A DNA stretch of 32,301 bases from Natrinema soli. Its GTDB lineage: Archaea; Halobacteriota; Halobacteria; Halobacteriales; Natrialbaceae. The position numbers were made by a program, and so were the translations under genes. Location: positions 1 through 32,301 of the forward strand of contig NZ_JAQIVI010000231.1 of the NCBI RefSeq assembly GCF_028618695.1. The letters are read 5' to 3'. Of the stretch, positions 7,225-16,304 are shown piece after piece; within the stretch, counting starts at the first letter, position 1; every line of letters starts with the position of its first letter. The notes beneath the pieces are model-generated. The model saw nothing but the letters and a program-made list of their open reading frames with translations, was not told where the DNA came from and searched no databases.

Positions 7225-10182
7225 ATGTCACAAACTGCCAACACTCAGTCCACAATCCGAGCAGAGCGCGAGAATACCCTTTCCCTCGAGGACGACGACC
7301 AAGCTCAGCCCAGTCAACAGAATCGGTCGGGCGTACGCCTTGAGGCAACGGCGGCTGTCGAGACCCTGGAGTGCCGGCTCTCTGCACAGACCGCAGGCGT
7401 CGTTACAGCCTATTTGACCGACGACTCGGGAGCCGTATTAGAACGACAAACGATTGCCACGCTCGAGGGAGGCGATACCTTTGAGTTCGTGTCCGGCCTT
7501 GACGCCGGGGAAGCGTATTGGATTCTCTGTGATGCGCAAGGGCGGGAGTATGTCCGCGGTCGGGCCGCCGTCAACTATCCCCGCGAGAGTGGGGCGATAA
7601 CCGCCACGCATGGAATTTACACGGAAGGAGGCTCACGATCACAGAACTACCGGTACTGTATCGACCGGATTCGAACGGGGCCGACGGCCAGTGAGATTGG
7701 AGGCGTGCTCGATCTCGAGCGCGACGACGAGGCGCAATCGTGGAGCGATTTGTCCAAGCGGTCCGGTGTCCGCCTCCGTGCGACCGCAGCCGTTTCCGGT
7801 CTCGAGTGTCGGATCTCCACCGAAACGGAGGGCCTCACGACGGCGTACGTAACCACTGATTCGGGGTCCGTCCTCGCCCAACAACCGATCGGAGATCTCG
7901 AAGCCGGCGACGCGTTTGTCCTCGATGTGGACCTCAGTGCCGGGGAGACCTACTGGGTCGTCTGCGATGCTGACGGACAGAGTTTTGTTCGCGGTCGAGC
8001 CGCCGTTGATTACCCACTCGAAAGCGATGTTCTCGAGGCCACCCATGGGATTTATGCCGGCGACGGCGCCCAATCGGACCAGTATCGGTACTGCCTCGAC
8101 CGCATTCAACCAACGGCGGCAAGTAGCCAGATCGGTGCCACGCTCACGCTTGGCAGTGATGAGATAGGTCAATCGTGGAGTGGATTGACACAGCCGTCCG
8201 GCGTTCGCATCGAGACAACGGAGGAAATCGGTGGCATAGAGTGTCGACTCTCGGCAGCAACTCAAGGGATCACTACGGCCTATCTGACGAGCGATACGGG
8301 AGAGATCATAGAGCGGCAAACACTTGTGATGCACGAGGCAGGGGACACGTTCACGTTCGATACGCGACTCGAGGCTGACACCGCCTACCGGCTTCTGTGC
8401 GGGGCGCGTGGACAGGAGTACGTGCGAGGCCGAACCGAAGTCGACTACCCCCGCAGGAGTGATTCCATCGTGGCGACCAACGGTATCTACAGTGGCAGAA
8501 GCTTCTCGAGCAACTATCGGTACTGTCTTGACCGGGTTCGGCCGGCTACCGATGGCCAGAGCGCTTCGGAGTCCATCGGGGAAAGCGGGACACCACTCGA
8601 TCTCCAGACCGATGAGACGGCCCAATCATGGCGAAGTCTCACTGAGCCGGCTGGTGTACGACTCCAGGCGACCGAACAGATCGCTGGATTGGAATGCCGC
8701 CTCTCGACGCTGACCGACGAGGTGACGACGGCCTATCTCACAGACGATTCGGGAACCGTTCTCGCTCAGCAATCACTCACAGACAGCGAAGCTGGCGATA
8801 TCATCACCTTCGACGTAGAACTCGCTGCCGACGCGTACTATCGGATCCTGTGTGATGCCGACGGCCAGAGGTACGTTCGCGGCCGAGCCGCCATCGAGTA
8901 CCCGCTCGAGGGTGACTCGCTGAGGGTTACCGACGGCGTTTACAGCGGCGATGCACTCTCGAGCAGCTATCGCTACTGTATCGATCAGATTACGCCAGTC
9001 GTTGCAGACCGTGAGTTGACCGAAGGGCTCGGAACTCGTCCCACAGACGTTACGGTCGTCAACGTCCTCGAACACCCGGCGATCGACGCCTCGGGTGATC
9101 TATCGGCGGAGATCCTCTCGTATCTCGAGGCCCAGAACGAAATCAATCACGCGTTCGTACTCCCGATGGGCACCTACACCTGGAACACTGGGTTCTATCT
9201 CGGCGGGTCCCTCGAGTATCTCGAGATCAGTGGCGATCCGCGAGCCACGCTGCAAGTTCGAGATCCTGCCGTCGACGTTGCGTTCGAGTTCGGGCGCTGG
9301 GGGAATACGAATCCACCCCAACGCGTCGTTCTTCGGAACCTCGATGTCGATATCGACGATCAACCCGATCGCGACGCCGGCCTCCTTATTGCGCACGTGA
9401 ATAGCTGTCTGGTCGATAATATCGAGCTGATTGGCCAGCGCTGGCGTCACGGCCCCGAGGGAGGCGATCGGTACACCTGTTTAGTCAATACCCGCGATAC
9501 GGAGGGTCTCTCGGTGATTCGCAATCTTTCGCTCCCGGATGGCGACCGTGAGGATCCGGCCTTCTCATCGGTCGGCCACTCGATCGGGATCAGTGCCGAC
9601 CCGCCACACAACGGCGTGAACGTGTGGACCCAATGTTACGTCGAAGAGTTCGTTGATAACGGCTTCTACGTCCGAAACAGTCCCGGATACAATATCGTCG
9701 ACCACAGTCTGGCCGTCAACTGCGGGAACGGGAGCGTCCGACTGGGAGAAGCGGATGAAGCCCGTGATTGTAAGATCCGCCTCGATCGCGGATCGGAGCA
9801 AACCTACCCTGGCACTGGCCTCTGGCTGAACGGGGACCAGCCCACTGCCGAACGGATTACTATCGATGGGAGTGATGCCCACAACGACCTCCTGCGAGTC
9901 AACAGCGGGGCAGACGGGGGACATGTTCGAGACCTCAGTCTCCGTTGTGGGTCCAGTGCTACCGCGCCCACTGTGCGGTGTTCGTCCACCAGCGAGACAG
10001 ATCTGCAAGGCGTTCTCATCGAGGATTTCGCGATTACTGATGTCTCGACGGCCAACAATAATCCGAGTGTCAACATACGACGATCCGATGTCACATTCCG
10101 GTCCGGAGTGATCGATGTCGCGAATCGTCCGGCACTCGGTGGAACTGAGATGCCAACGCTCGAGGACATCGAAATACGGTGA
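7225..10182 (+). CDS. Four-repeat adhesin-like protein with C-terminal right-handed beta-helix
   Basis: A 985-residue acidic protein. Four homologous units begin near residues 35, 180, 325 and 476. Each has SGVRLxAT, ECRLS, TAYLTDDSG, a YWxLCDAxGxxYVRGRAAV core, then HGIY and a YRYCxDRI ending, with conserved Cys throughout. Each unit looks like a beta-sandwich, probably carbohydrate-binding or a spacer. Residues about 615-985 read as a pectate-lyase-type right-handed beta-helix (PMGTYTWNTGFYLGGSLEYL, then stacked short strands). The layout recalls viral tail-spikes and cell-surface adhesins. No Sec or Tat signal and no membrane anchor are visible, which is odd for such a protein. No catalytic residues can be assigned. 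A TATA-like box lies at 7191-7200. Confidence 0.8.
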   Translation: MSQTANTQSTIRAERENTLSLEDDDQAQPSQQNRSGVRLEATAAVETLECRLSAQTAGVVTAYLTDDSGAVLERQTIATLEGGDTFEFVSGLDAGEAYWILCDAQGREYVRGRAAVNYPRESGAITATHGIYTEGGSRSQNYRYCIDRIRTGPTASEIGGVLDLERDDEAQSWSDLSKRSGVRLRATAAVSGLECRISTETEGLTTAYVTTDSGSVLAQQPIGDLEAGDAFVLDVDLSAGETYWVVCDADGQSFVRGRAAVDYPLESDVLEATHGIYAGDGAQSDQYRYCLDRIQPTAASSQIGATLTLGSDEIGQSWSGLTQPSGVRIETTEEIGGIECRLSAATQGITTAYLTSDTGEIIERQTLVMHEAGDTFTFDTRLEADTAYRLLCGARGQEYVRGRTEVDYPRRSDSIVATNGIYSGRSFSSNYRYCLDRVRPATDGQSASESIGESGTPLDLQTDETAQSWRSLTEPAGVRLQATEQIAGLECRLSTLTDEVTTAYLTDDSGTVLAQQSLTDSEAGDIITFDVELAADAYYRILCDADGQRYVRGRAAIEYPLEGDSLRVTDGVYSGDALSSSYRYCIDQITPVVADRELTEGLGTRPTDVTVVNVLEHPAIDASGDLSAEILSYLEAQNEINHAFVLPMGTYTWNTGFYLGGSLEYLEISGDPRATLQVRDPAVDVAFEFGRWGNTNPPQRVVLRNLDVDIDDQPDRDAGLLIAHVNSCLVDNIELIGQRWRHGPEGGDRYTCLVNTRDTEGLSVIRNLSLPDGDREDPAFSSVGHSIGISADPPHNGVNVWTQCYVEEFVDNGFYVRNSPGYNIVDHSLAVNCGNGSVRLGEADEARDCKIRLDRGSEQTYPGTGLWLNGDQPTAERITIDGSDAHNDLLRVNSGADGGHVRDLSLRCGSSATAPTVRCSSTSETDLQGVLIEDFAITDVSTANNNPSVNIRRSDVTFRSGVIDVANRPALGGTEMPTLEDIEIR

Positions 10183-10183
10183 A

Positions 10184-10474
10184 CTGATCGAGCTCTCTCA
10201 TCCGGCATACACGAGCCGGCGGTGTTCGCAATGCGGAACGACACTTTGAGAGAACCGGCCGTCGCAAACGGAATTCTGTTGCCAAAAGTGAGGCTACGAA
10301 GTGACCGCGGATTCCATCGCGGTCGTCGGACGGAGTCCGGCGGGCAGTAAAGCCGCTACGCGACTTTGCGACAGTGAAGAACAGCGGATTTACGATGCTC
10401 CGTGCAGGACAAAAGTCCCCGCCCGCAAGTCGAGGACGCTGAACGTCAACGGCGAGTATTCGCCTGCCGAGTAG
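10184..10474 (+). pseudogene. tnpB: tnpB C-terminal remnant (IS200/IS605, IS1341-like)
   Basis: Directly behind the beta-helix stop, the + frame reads the zinc-ribbon end of a TnpB: AYTSRRCSQCGTTL, stop, ENRPSQTEFCCQK, stop, GYEVTAD, then a tail ending TLNVNGEYSPAE. Two TGA codons interrupt it at about 10246-10248 and 10291-10293; the second replaces a zinc-ligand Cys (TGC to TGA). The ending matches that of the intact TnpB at 22250 (TLNVSGEYVPP), so it derives from that canonical type. The N-terminal ~300 residues, including the first RuvC motifs, are missing. It is non-functional. Confidence 0.8.
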
Positions 10475-10600
10475 TAACGGCCAGAACGGGAGTCTACCGA
10501 CACGCTTCGCCCTGCGGGCGGAGAAGGTGACAACCATCACCAACTACGAACGCCGAGTCAATCCGGAAAGGACCGCCATCACGGCGGGAGACCCCCTCTG
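10475..10600 (+). ncRNA. Possible right end / omega-RNA remnant of the decayed tnpB element
   Basis: The stretch after the tnpB remnant holds stacked short inverted repeats: CGCCC-TGC-GGGCG, GGTG...CACC and CCGCC-ATCAC-GGCGG. This is the usual make-up of the 3' end of IS1341-type elements, where the omega RNA scaffold ends. The exact element border cannot be set. Function is unlikely given the broken gene. Confidence 0.35.
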
Positions 10601-10670
10601 AAAATCCTGCGTTCTCTGCCATCCTCGAAAGACGAATCAACAGCCGGAGTAGTCAGTGATTGCCCTGTCT

Positions 10671-10686
10671 GTTCTACATATAGAAC
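10671..10686. promoter_or_regulatory. Perfect inverted repeat upstream of the second lipoprotein
   Basis: GTTCTA-CATA-TAGAAC is a perfect 6-bp-arm palindrome in an AT-rich patch, 69 bp before the ATG at 10755. A second TATAGAA half follows directly. It could be an operator or overlap the TATA box. No regulator is identified. Confidence 0.3.
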
Positions 10687-10754
10687 ATATAGAAAATTGT
10701 GAATGACAGCGAAGAGACCGATTACTAATCACCAGCATCGACAACGGCTCACAT

Positions 10755-11342
10755 ATGGAGAGACGAAAAGTACTCCTCGGCAGTGGTACCGTGCTTGCAA
10801 CCGTCTTGGCTGGCTGTGGTAGTAATACCGATACAAGCGGAGAATCACCCTCTACTGGCGGTAGCGGAGAGGGAGGCGGCAAAAAGGACGAGAACAAAGA
10901 GAAATCAGATTCAGATACCGGCAACAAGTCGGATGAAAAGCCTGCTGACAAACCGGACGACACCGACGACGGGGAGAAGAAGAAGACCCCTATCCCCGGC
11001 TTCGATCGCGAAGCGTTCGAACTCGAGAGTGAGGTAATTGAGATAAAAGAACTCACGTATCGCAAACGGAAACTCGAGGTACGCGTGATGATCAAGACAG
11101 ACGACCAGGACGAGCTGATCGAAGAACTCCGCGAACTCGCGCCTGCCCTTCGGCGCGCGATCACCGATGCTACTGAGTTCCTTACAGCAATCGAAGAGGT
11201 CACCTTCTCCCTATACGACGAACACAAAAACAGGGTAGTCGGGTTCTTCGTCGACGTTGCCTGGCTGCGAGAGTTCCTGCGTGGGACTATGAGCGAGGAC
11301 GAACTCATTGAGCGTGCCCGCGGGACGATGAGTGCAGCCTGA
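10755..11342 (+). CDS. Tat-type lipoprotein of haloarchaea-specific family
   Basis: A 195-residue lipoprotein with the N-terminus MERRKVLLGSGTVLATVLAG and lipobox Cys21, almost the same plan as the lipoprotein at 4626-5309. A charged Gly/Ser/Lys/Asp linker (about 25-78) leads to a compact alpha/beta domain (about 80-195: IKELTYRKRKLEVRVMI, ELRELAPALRRAITDATEFL, VTFSLYDEHKNRVVGFFVDV). This pattern recurs in haloarchaeal lipoproteins of unknown function; I recall a DUF8159-like label but am not sure of it. The protein should be anchored outside the membrane. It is flanked by remnants and by the glycosylation/ABC region. Confidence 0.72.
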   Translation: MERRKVLLGSGTVLATVLAGCGSNTDTSGESPSTGGSGEGGGKKDENKEKSDSDTGNKSDEKPADKPDDTDDGEKKKTPIPGFDREAFELESEVIEIKELTYRKRKLEVRVMIKTDDQDELIEELRELAPALRRAITDATEFLTAIEEVTFSLYDEHKNRVVGFFVDVAWLREFLRGTMSEDELIERARGTMSAA

Positions 11343-11550
11343 CAACCCGCTGCGCCTGAAGACGCATCCACGCCGAAACACGGCGAGGAACCGTGCATTC
11401 GAGGTGCGCCGGGAGTGGAAGCACTAGGACACGGCGACAGCCGGCTCAAGCCAAAAACGCCTGGAAACGCTCCCCGGGACACCCCGCATTATTGATAGGG
11501 ACCCTGAAAGTCGGAATCGTTAACTCGCTCCCGATACCGCGTCAAGACAG

Positions 11551-13167
11551 ATGGGGTCCCAACGGCTGTGGAAAGCAGCGGTGACAGTCTTCGCCGTGGC
11601 GGTCACGGCGCGATTGTTGCCCCTGCTGTGGACGCCGTATCCGTTTAATCCGGACGGCTTCATGTTCGCCGCCTGGGCACGGGACACTATTGCGGCTGGC
11701 GCGCTCGCCGACTCGATCGGCCCCCACGGCTACGTCTTCCCGACGCTGCTCTCCGTGGGGACGATCATCACCGGGGTCGCGCCGCTCTGGCTCGCCCAGC
11801 CGGTCATCGCTGTGATCGGCGCGCTGCCGCCGGTCATCGCAGTCGTGTTAGTCTGGCGCTGTACACCCATGGCCGGCCACACGGCCGCCACCGGGGCGAT
11901 CGCGGCGACGGCTGCGGGGCTGACATTAGCACTCGAGGGAGTCTATCTCCGCCGGACGGTGACGGTAAGCTACGAGGTGCTTGGGCTCCTCTTCGTCGTC
12001 GCGCTCGCGATCGCCGCACAGCGGGTCCTGCAGACACGCCGCCCAGCCTGGGTGCTCGTGACCGTGCTCGTGCTGGTCGTCCTCCCGATCACCCACCATC
12101 TCAGCACGTTTATGGCCGCCCTGACCCTGACGGGACTCGTCGTGCTGGCGGTCGCCCGCGATGGCCGGGCCGTACTCAAGCCCGGGCTGGTCTTGCTTGG
12201 GCCGTTTTGGGGGTATCTCGGCGGGTACTACGCGCTGACACGGCCGCCGTATACTGCCGAAGTGGCAGCGAAACCGGGGCTGTTCGTCGCCTGGCTCGTT
12301 GTGTTGGGCGCCGGCGCGCTGTGGCTCGCCCGAACCAGCGCTCGGAGTGCGCGGCTCGCGATCGGCACCGTGATCGGGAGTGGGTTCGCCATCCTCGGTG
12401 CGAACGCATACTGGGACCTCTTCCCAGTCACCGCGACGACGCCAGCCCAGCTGCTCATTTATGTGGCCCCCCTACTGGTCCTTGCCGGCCTCGCGAGCTG
12501 GGGGGTACCGGTCGGAACGGGCCGGACCGGCACCCGCGCGATCGTACTCGCACTCCTCATGGCCCCGATCGCCTGGGTTGGCTTCGCGCTCACCGCCGGG
12601 GTCGACCCGGTATACATGGACTTCGTCCGCCGCGGGCAGACATTTGTTCATCTTGCTGCGGCCGTCTGTGCCGGGGTGGCGATGGTCGCCCTCGCACGGC
12701 GGTGGCCTGCCCCGTCCCGGGCGAAATCCCTCGTAACTGTCGGGGTGCCACTCGTGCTCTGTCTCTGTGCGCTTGTATCGCTCCCGGTGGCGTTTGCTGG
12801 CCTCGAGGCCCTTGCGTATCAGGGGACGACGACCACAGAGGAGTTCGAGACGGCGACGTTCGCCGCGACGACACTCGATGGGGAGTGGACCAGCGACGAC
12901 CACATCAGCCGGGTCTCGGGCAACTACTATCAGACGGCTGCATCCCCCCAGCCGACGTATAGCTGGCTGCAAGGAGGCGCCCTCCGGTGTCCCACGATCA
13001 TGCAAGCGTCCTGGCAGACGGTCGGCGCCCAGCGGTATCCCGACTCCCCACGCTCGCTCGACCCGACCGTCTACGCTGCCACCAAAGCGAGCAATTCGGT
13101 CGTGTATACAACGACGGGGGCCGACCCGTTGACACTCGTCGTCCCCCCAAACGGGAGCACCTGTTGA
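11551..13167 (+). CDS. Polytopic membrane protein, glycosyltransferase-like (GT-C fold candidate)
   Basis: A 538-residue protein with about 11-12 membrane helices and a soluble C-terminal ~100 residues. The first outer loop carries the acidic pattern FNPDGFMFAAWARDT, recalling the Asp-containing first loop of ArnT/PMT-type GT-C transferases that use polyprenyl-phosphate sugars. The middle helices are Ala/Val/Leu-rich with His-His in PITHHLSTFMA. The C-terminal domain (GEWTSDDHISRVSGNYYQT) would face outward. This combination is common in haloarchaeal membrane proteins near surface-glycan loci. The GT-C idea is inference; a transporter cannot be excluded. ATG 11551 lies just before the first helix. 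The ABC permease genes follow on the same strand after a 458-bp gap. Confidence 0.6.
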   Translation: MGSQRLWKAAVTVFAVAVTARLLPLLWTPYPFNPDGFMFAAWARDTIAAGALADSIGPHGYVFPTLLSVGTIITGVAPLWLAQPVIAVIGALPPVIAVVLVWRCTPMAGHTAATGAIAATAAGLTLALEGVYLRRTVTVSYEVLGLLFVVALAIAAQRVLQTRRPAWVLVTVLVLVVLPITHHLSTFMAALTLTGLVVLAVARDGRAVLKPGLVLLGPFWGYLGGYYALTRPPYTAEVAAKPGLFVAWLVVLGAGALWLARTSARSARLAIGTVIGSGFAILGANAYWDLFPVTATTPAQLLIYVAPLLVLAGLASWGVPVGTGRTGTRAIVLALLMAPIAWVGFALTAGVDPVYMDFVRRGQTFVHLAAAVCAGVAMVALARRWPAPSRAKSLVTVGVPLVLCLCALVSLPVAFAGLEALAYQGTTTTEEFETATFAATTLDGEWTSDDHISRVSGNYYQTAASPQPTYSWLQGGALRCPTIMQASWQTVGAQRYPDSPRSLDPTVYAATKASNSVVYTTTGADPLTLVVPPNGSTC

Positions 13168-13625
13168 GACCGGCGCTGATCGACATCTGTCCTCTTGGAG
13201 CCCACAGTGCCTCGAGAGACCGCCTGTAGGAGAGTGCCGACAGCCGTGATCGCTGGCCCACCCCGACAGATCTGCAACGGCCGTCCCCTGTCCCTGGATT
13301 GCAGCCAGCCAGCACTGTTTGTTGCAGTGAAACAGCGACGATCAGAACAGGTAGGCCGGACCAAACCCCGGTAGGCAGTCAGAAACAATGGCCGGCATCG
13401 TCATCTGAACCGTCAGGCTTTGTTTCATGAGTATCTATCAGCGATCACAACCGGGAGCCGCCTGCGGGCGATCGACCAGCAGGGTTCCGGTCGCACCCTA
13501 TCCGGGCTGTCTGCTGGACACCGACCGTGGTCTCGGTGCGGGCGACACTCAGCCACGTTCATCAGGAGTAGTTGCACTCAGACGATCGCAGCTCAACGGC
13601 GAACAGAGGTAGCTTTGAGGGCACG
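13168..13625. other. Gene-free gap before the ABC permease pair
   Basis: The short frames here are Arg/Ser-rich and lack the acidic halophile signature. I see no RNA gene and no clear repeat. It probably carries the promoter of the permease pair. An in-frame ATG at 13572 would add 18 residues to the first permease, but that extension looks non-coding. Confidence 0.4.
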
Positions 13626-14945
13626 ATGACGAGCAGCGACCGCAGTCGGTACAACCGCTGGTGTGGCCTCATCGCGTTGACGATCGCCAGAGTCCGCAGA
13701 CAACTCACGACAGCCGCCCAGGGGCGGCTCATCGCGACCGTCCTCATCGTCGCAGTGACCGTCGCCAATCTCATCCTCGTCACTGGCGTTGCACTCGCAC
13801 TCGCTGATGAGCAGGCGCTTGCTCATGACGCCGCGGTCCAAGTTCACCCTGATGAGGGCAGTGTGCAGTCATCAGTAGCCGGCGTCGAGCCGCCTCGGCT
13901 GGGGGCAACACATGAGCGGGCCGCGATGATCAGCGAGCGCGAGGGCGTCACCCATGCCTCACCGGTGCTCGCCGAGCCGATCCAGGTCAAATCCCCCGAG
14001 ACCGGGCACACCACGTCCCTCCTCGTTGTTGGGGTCGTTCCTGGGTCGGAGTCGGCAATGGTCGCTGGCCTGCCGACTGGCTCACTGACGGCAGGCGATC
14101 CCTTCTACGAAGGGGGTGGCGCTGCCGGAGGGCCGCCTGGGGAAATCGTTCTCTCGACGGCGGCCGGCGAGAAGCTCAACGCATCGACTGGTGAGACGCT
14201 CACGCTCGCGAGCGTCCGTGCCGACTACAACGGGACACCCACCAATGAGACATCCAACGGGACAGCCACTACCGAACCAGTCGCCATGGCCGCCGATTAC
14301 AACAGAACGGCCGCCGTGACGGCCATCGAACCACGCACGGCTGATAACACCGAAATGCCAGTTGCGCTGGTACACCTGAGTACCTTGCAGTCGCTGACGA
14401 ACGCCACCGACGCTGATCTTGCCGATCAAGTACTTATCTGGGGTGACCAGACAGCCGCGCAGGCGGGCGGCACAGCGGCGTATCCGAACGCAACAGTTGA
14501 GACAGCGGACACAACCCAGTTCGGGTCGCTGTTCGACGACACGCTCGCGCTCGTGACGACTGTGCTTGCACTGGTGATCGCGGGCACCATCTGTTCGCTG
14601 TTCGTCGCGACAACCACCGGCCTGACGGTCGAAGCCGATCGGCAGACGCTGGCCATGCTCGAGGCGATCGGGTTTCCGGTTCAGAGCCGTCTCCTGATCA
14701 TTGCAGTGACAGCGATCGTGACGACGGGGTGTGGCGCAGTGCTTGGACTTGGCCTCGGGATCGGCGGCATCCTCGTCGTCAACGCACTCGCGACGGCAAC
14801 CATCGCCCCGAGTGCGGTTGCCGCTATCCATCCCTTGTTTCTCCCATACGCACTCGGTATCGCACTGGTGTCGGCAGTGGTGGCCCTGCCGTATCCGCTC
14901 GTCCTCGCCGCTCGAACGAATGTGCTCGCGGAGGTCGGCCGATGA
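13626..14945 (+). CDS. ABC transporter permease, MacB/FtsX type
   Basis: A 439-residue permease of the MacB/LolCE (FtsX) superfamily. It has one N-terminal helix (about 37-60: IATVLIVAVTVANLILVTGV), a large outer domain of the MacB periplasmic-core type (about 65-310), then three helices forming the FtsX block (about 315-435). That block includes the cytoplasmic motif LTVEADRQTLAMLEAIGFPV, the usual coupling loop to the ATPase. Such proteins do mechanotransmission or lipoprotein/peptide export rather than channel transport. Its stop overlaps the next permease by 4 bp (ATGA at 14942-14945), so the two are co-translated. I chose ATG 13626 because it precedes a basic stretch leading into helix 1. 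Confidence 0.85.
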   Translation: MTSSDRSRYNRWCGLIALTIARVRRQLTTAAQGRLIATVLIVAVTVANLILVTGVALALADEQALAHDAAVQVHPDEGSVQSSVAGVEPPRLGATHERAAMISEREGVTHASPVLAEPIQVKSPETGHTTSLLVVGVVPGSESAMVAGLPTGSLTAGDPFYEGGGAAGGPPGEIVLSTAAGEKLNASTGETLTLASVRADYNGTPTNETSNGTATTEPVAMAADYNRTAAVTAIEPRTADNTEMPVALVHLSTLQSLTNATDADLADQVLIWGDQTAAQAGGTAAYPNATVETADTTQFGSLFDDTLALVTTVLALVIAGTICSLFVATTTGLTVEADRQTLAMLEAIGFPVQSRLLIIAVTAIVTTGCGAVLGLGLGIGGILVVNALATATIAPSAVAAIHPLFLPYALGIALVSAVVALPYPLVLAARTNVLAEVGR

Positions 14946-16174
14946 CACTGCGCACACTGCTGATCCGGGCACGGGCGATCGCCGGCCTCGGCGTCGCACA
15001 GCTCCGCCATACCAGCGGCCGAACCGCACTCGCAGTGGGTGGAGTCATGCTGGCCGTGCTCGCAGTGACCCTGCTCACCGGGCTCGGTCTCGGGGTGGTC
15101 GAGACGGGGCAGGAGAAGTTCGACGCGGCCAACCGTGATATCTGGATTACTGGTGGCCCCGCTGCGGACGCGACAACCGCCGAAAACGAGGTTACCAACG
15201 CACCAGCCATCGCCGCGAACATCAGCGAGCGTGATGACGTCAAGAACGGGGACGTCTCCGTTACTGCGATACACGAACTATATATTGGGACGGAACCTAC
15301 GGAGGTCGATCGCATCACCGCCGTCGGGATCCAGGGCACGCATGCGGAGTTTGAGTTCGAAGCAGGACAGGGGTTCTCGTCAGAGACCTATGAAAACTAT
15401 GCCAGTGCCGATCCCGCCGACCGCCCGTCGAACATCACCGTCATCAATCCTGCCATCGCCGAGCGGTACGATCTTGATGTTGGCGACACGGTCTATCTTG
15501 GCGCGAGTCGCCAACAGACACAGCCGTACACCGTCGTCGGTATCGGCGCCTACTACTCGCAGTATCTCGGCACGCCGACGCTGACGCTGCCCCTCGAGGA
15601 ACTGCAAACGATGACCGGAACCGCTGGCTCGGATCGGGCATCCTTCATCACCGCCAACATCGCCGACAACGCCGACCGGGAGGCTGTCCGGGACGAGATC
15701 CAGGCCGCGTATCCGGCATACGATGTCCAAACCAGTGACGATCAGTTCGCCACACTGGTCGGCGATCGCCTCCTTATCGTCGCCAGCGGCATAACCCTCG
15801 TCGGCCTCGCGATCGTCGGCGGTGTCACGTTGACGGCGAATCTCCTCGTGTTGGTGACATACCAGCAACGTGAGTCACTCGCTGCACTCCGAGCACTCGG
15901 GCTCTCACGCTGGCTGCTCGCCGGGCTCATTGGGATCGAGGGCCTCATTATCGGGTGTCTCGGGGGCGTCCTTGGCCTTGCAGCCACCCCGCTGGTCGCA
16001 CGCGGCTTGAATCACCTCTCGGTCGCCGTTTTCGGGTTCGAGCGCATCGTCCGCCTCTCGGTTGAAGTGTACGCGCTCGGATTCGTAACAGCACTCATCG
16101 TCGGGACGATAGTCGCACTCATCACCGGCTGGCAGGCGAGTCGGTCTGCGACGATGAGTGCGCTCGAGTCGTGA
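14942..16174 (+). CDS. ABC transporter permease, MacB/FtsX type (second of pair)
   Basis: A 410-residue paralogue of the preceding permease with the same plan: N-terminal helix (about 26-52: TALAVGGVMLAVLAVTLLTG), MacB-type outer domain (about 55-275) and a C-terminal three-helix FtsX block. The block has the coupling loop LVTYQQRESLAALRALGLSR and a final VALITGWQASRSATMSAL. The ATG overlaps the upstream stop by 4 bp; the longer upstream frame to 14729 only shadows that gene. Two half-permeases would form a heterodimer like LolC/LolE. No ATPase follows on this strand. The nearest one is convergent at 16305-16994, so the two arms probably share it. Confidence 0.86.
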   Translation: MTLRTLLIRARAIAGLGVAQLRHTSGRTALAVGGVMLAVLAVTLLTGLGLGVVETGQEKFDAANRDIWITGGPAADATTAENEVTNAPAIAANISERDDVKNGDVSVTAIHELYIGTEPTEVDRITAVGIQGTHAEFEFEAGQGFSSETYENYASADPADRPSNITVINPAIAERYDLDVGDTVYLGASRQQTQPYTVVGIGAYYSQYLGTPTLTLPLEELQTMTGTAGSDRASFITANIADNADREAVRDEIQAAYPAYDVQTSDDQFATLVGDRLLIVASGITLVGLAIVGGVTLTANLLVLVTYQQRESLAALRALGLSRWLLAGLIGIEGLIIGCLGGVLGLAATPLVARGLNHLSVAVFGFERIVRLSVEVYALGFVTALIVGTIVALITGWQASRSATMSALES

Positions 16175-16304
16175 CCCTCCCTCGAGAGCAGCCGTGAGAT
16201 GTGGTGGTCGGAAGCCAGCATTTCCGTCCCGCATTCGACTCCCGGCACCAGTCGTGGCTGGCCACTGTCGTCTGAAGCAGCGAATGCTGTCGCAAGTCTG
16301 CGTG

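Noticed and set aside
7639..8625. Long open frame (328 residues) on - inside the beta-helix gene
   Set aside because: It mirrors the tandem repeats of the + gene and has an Arg/Ile-rich, non-halophilic composition. It is a codon-bias shadow.
10637..11482. Ser-rich 281-residue frame on - over the second lipoprotein
   Set aside because: The poly-Ser composition comes from the antisense of Glu/Asp codons; the + gene has a clear lipobox and acidic linker.
13427..13612. Short frames in the gap before the permease pair
   Set aside because: Arg/Ser/Pro-rich, not acidic, with no motif; they do not look like halophile proteins.
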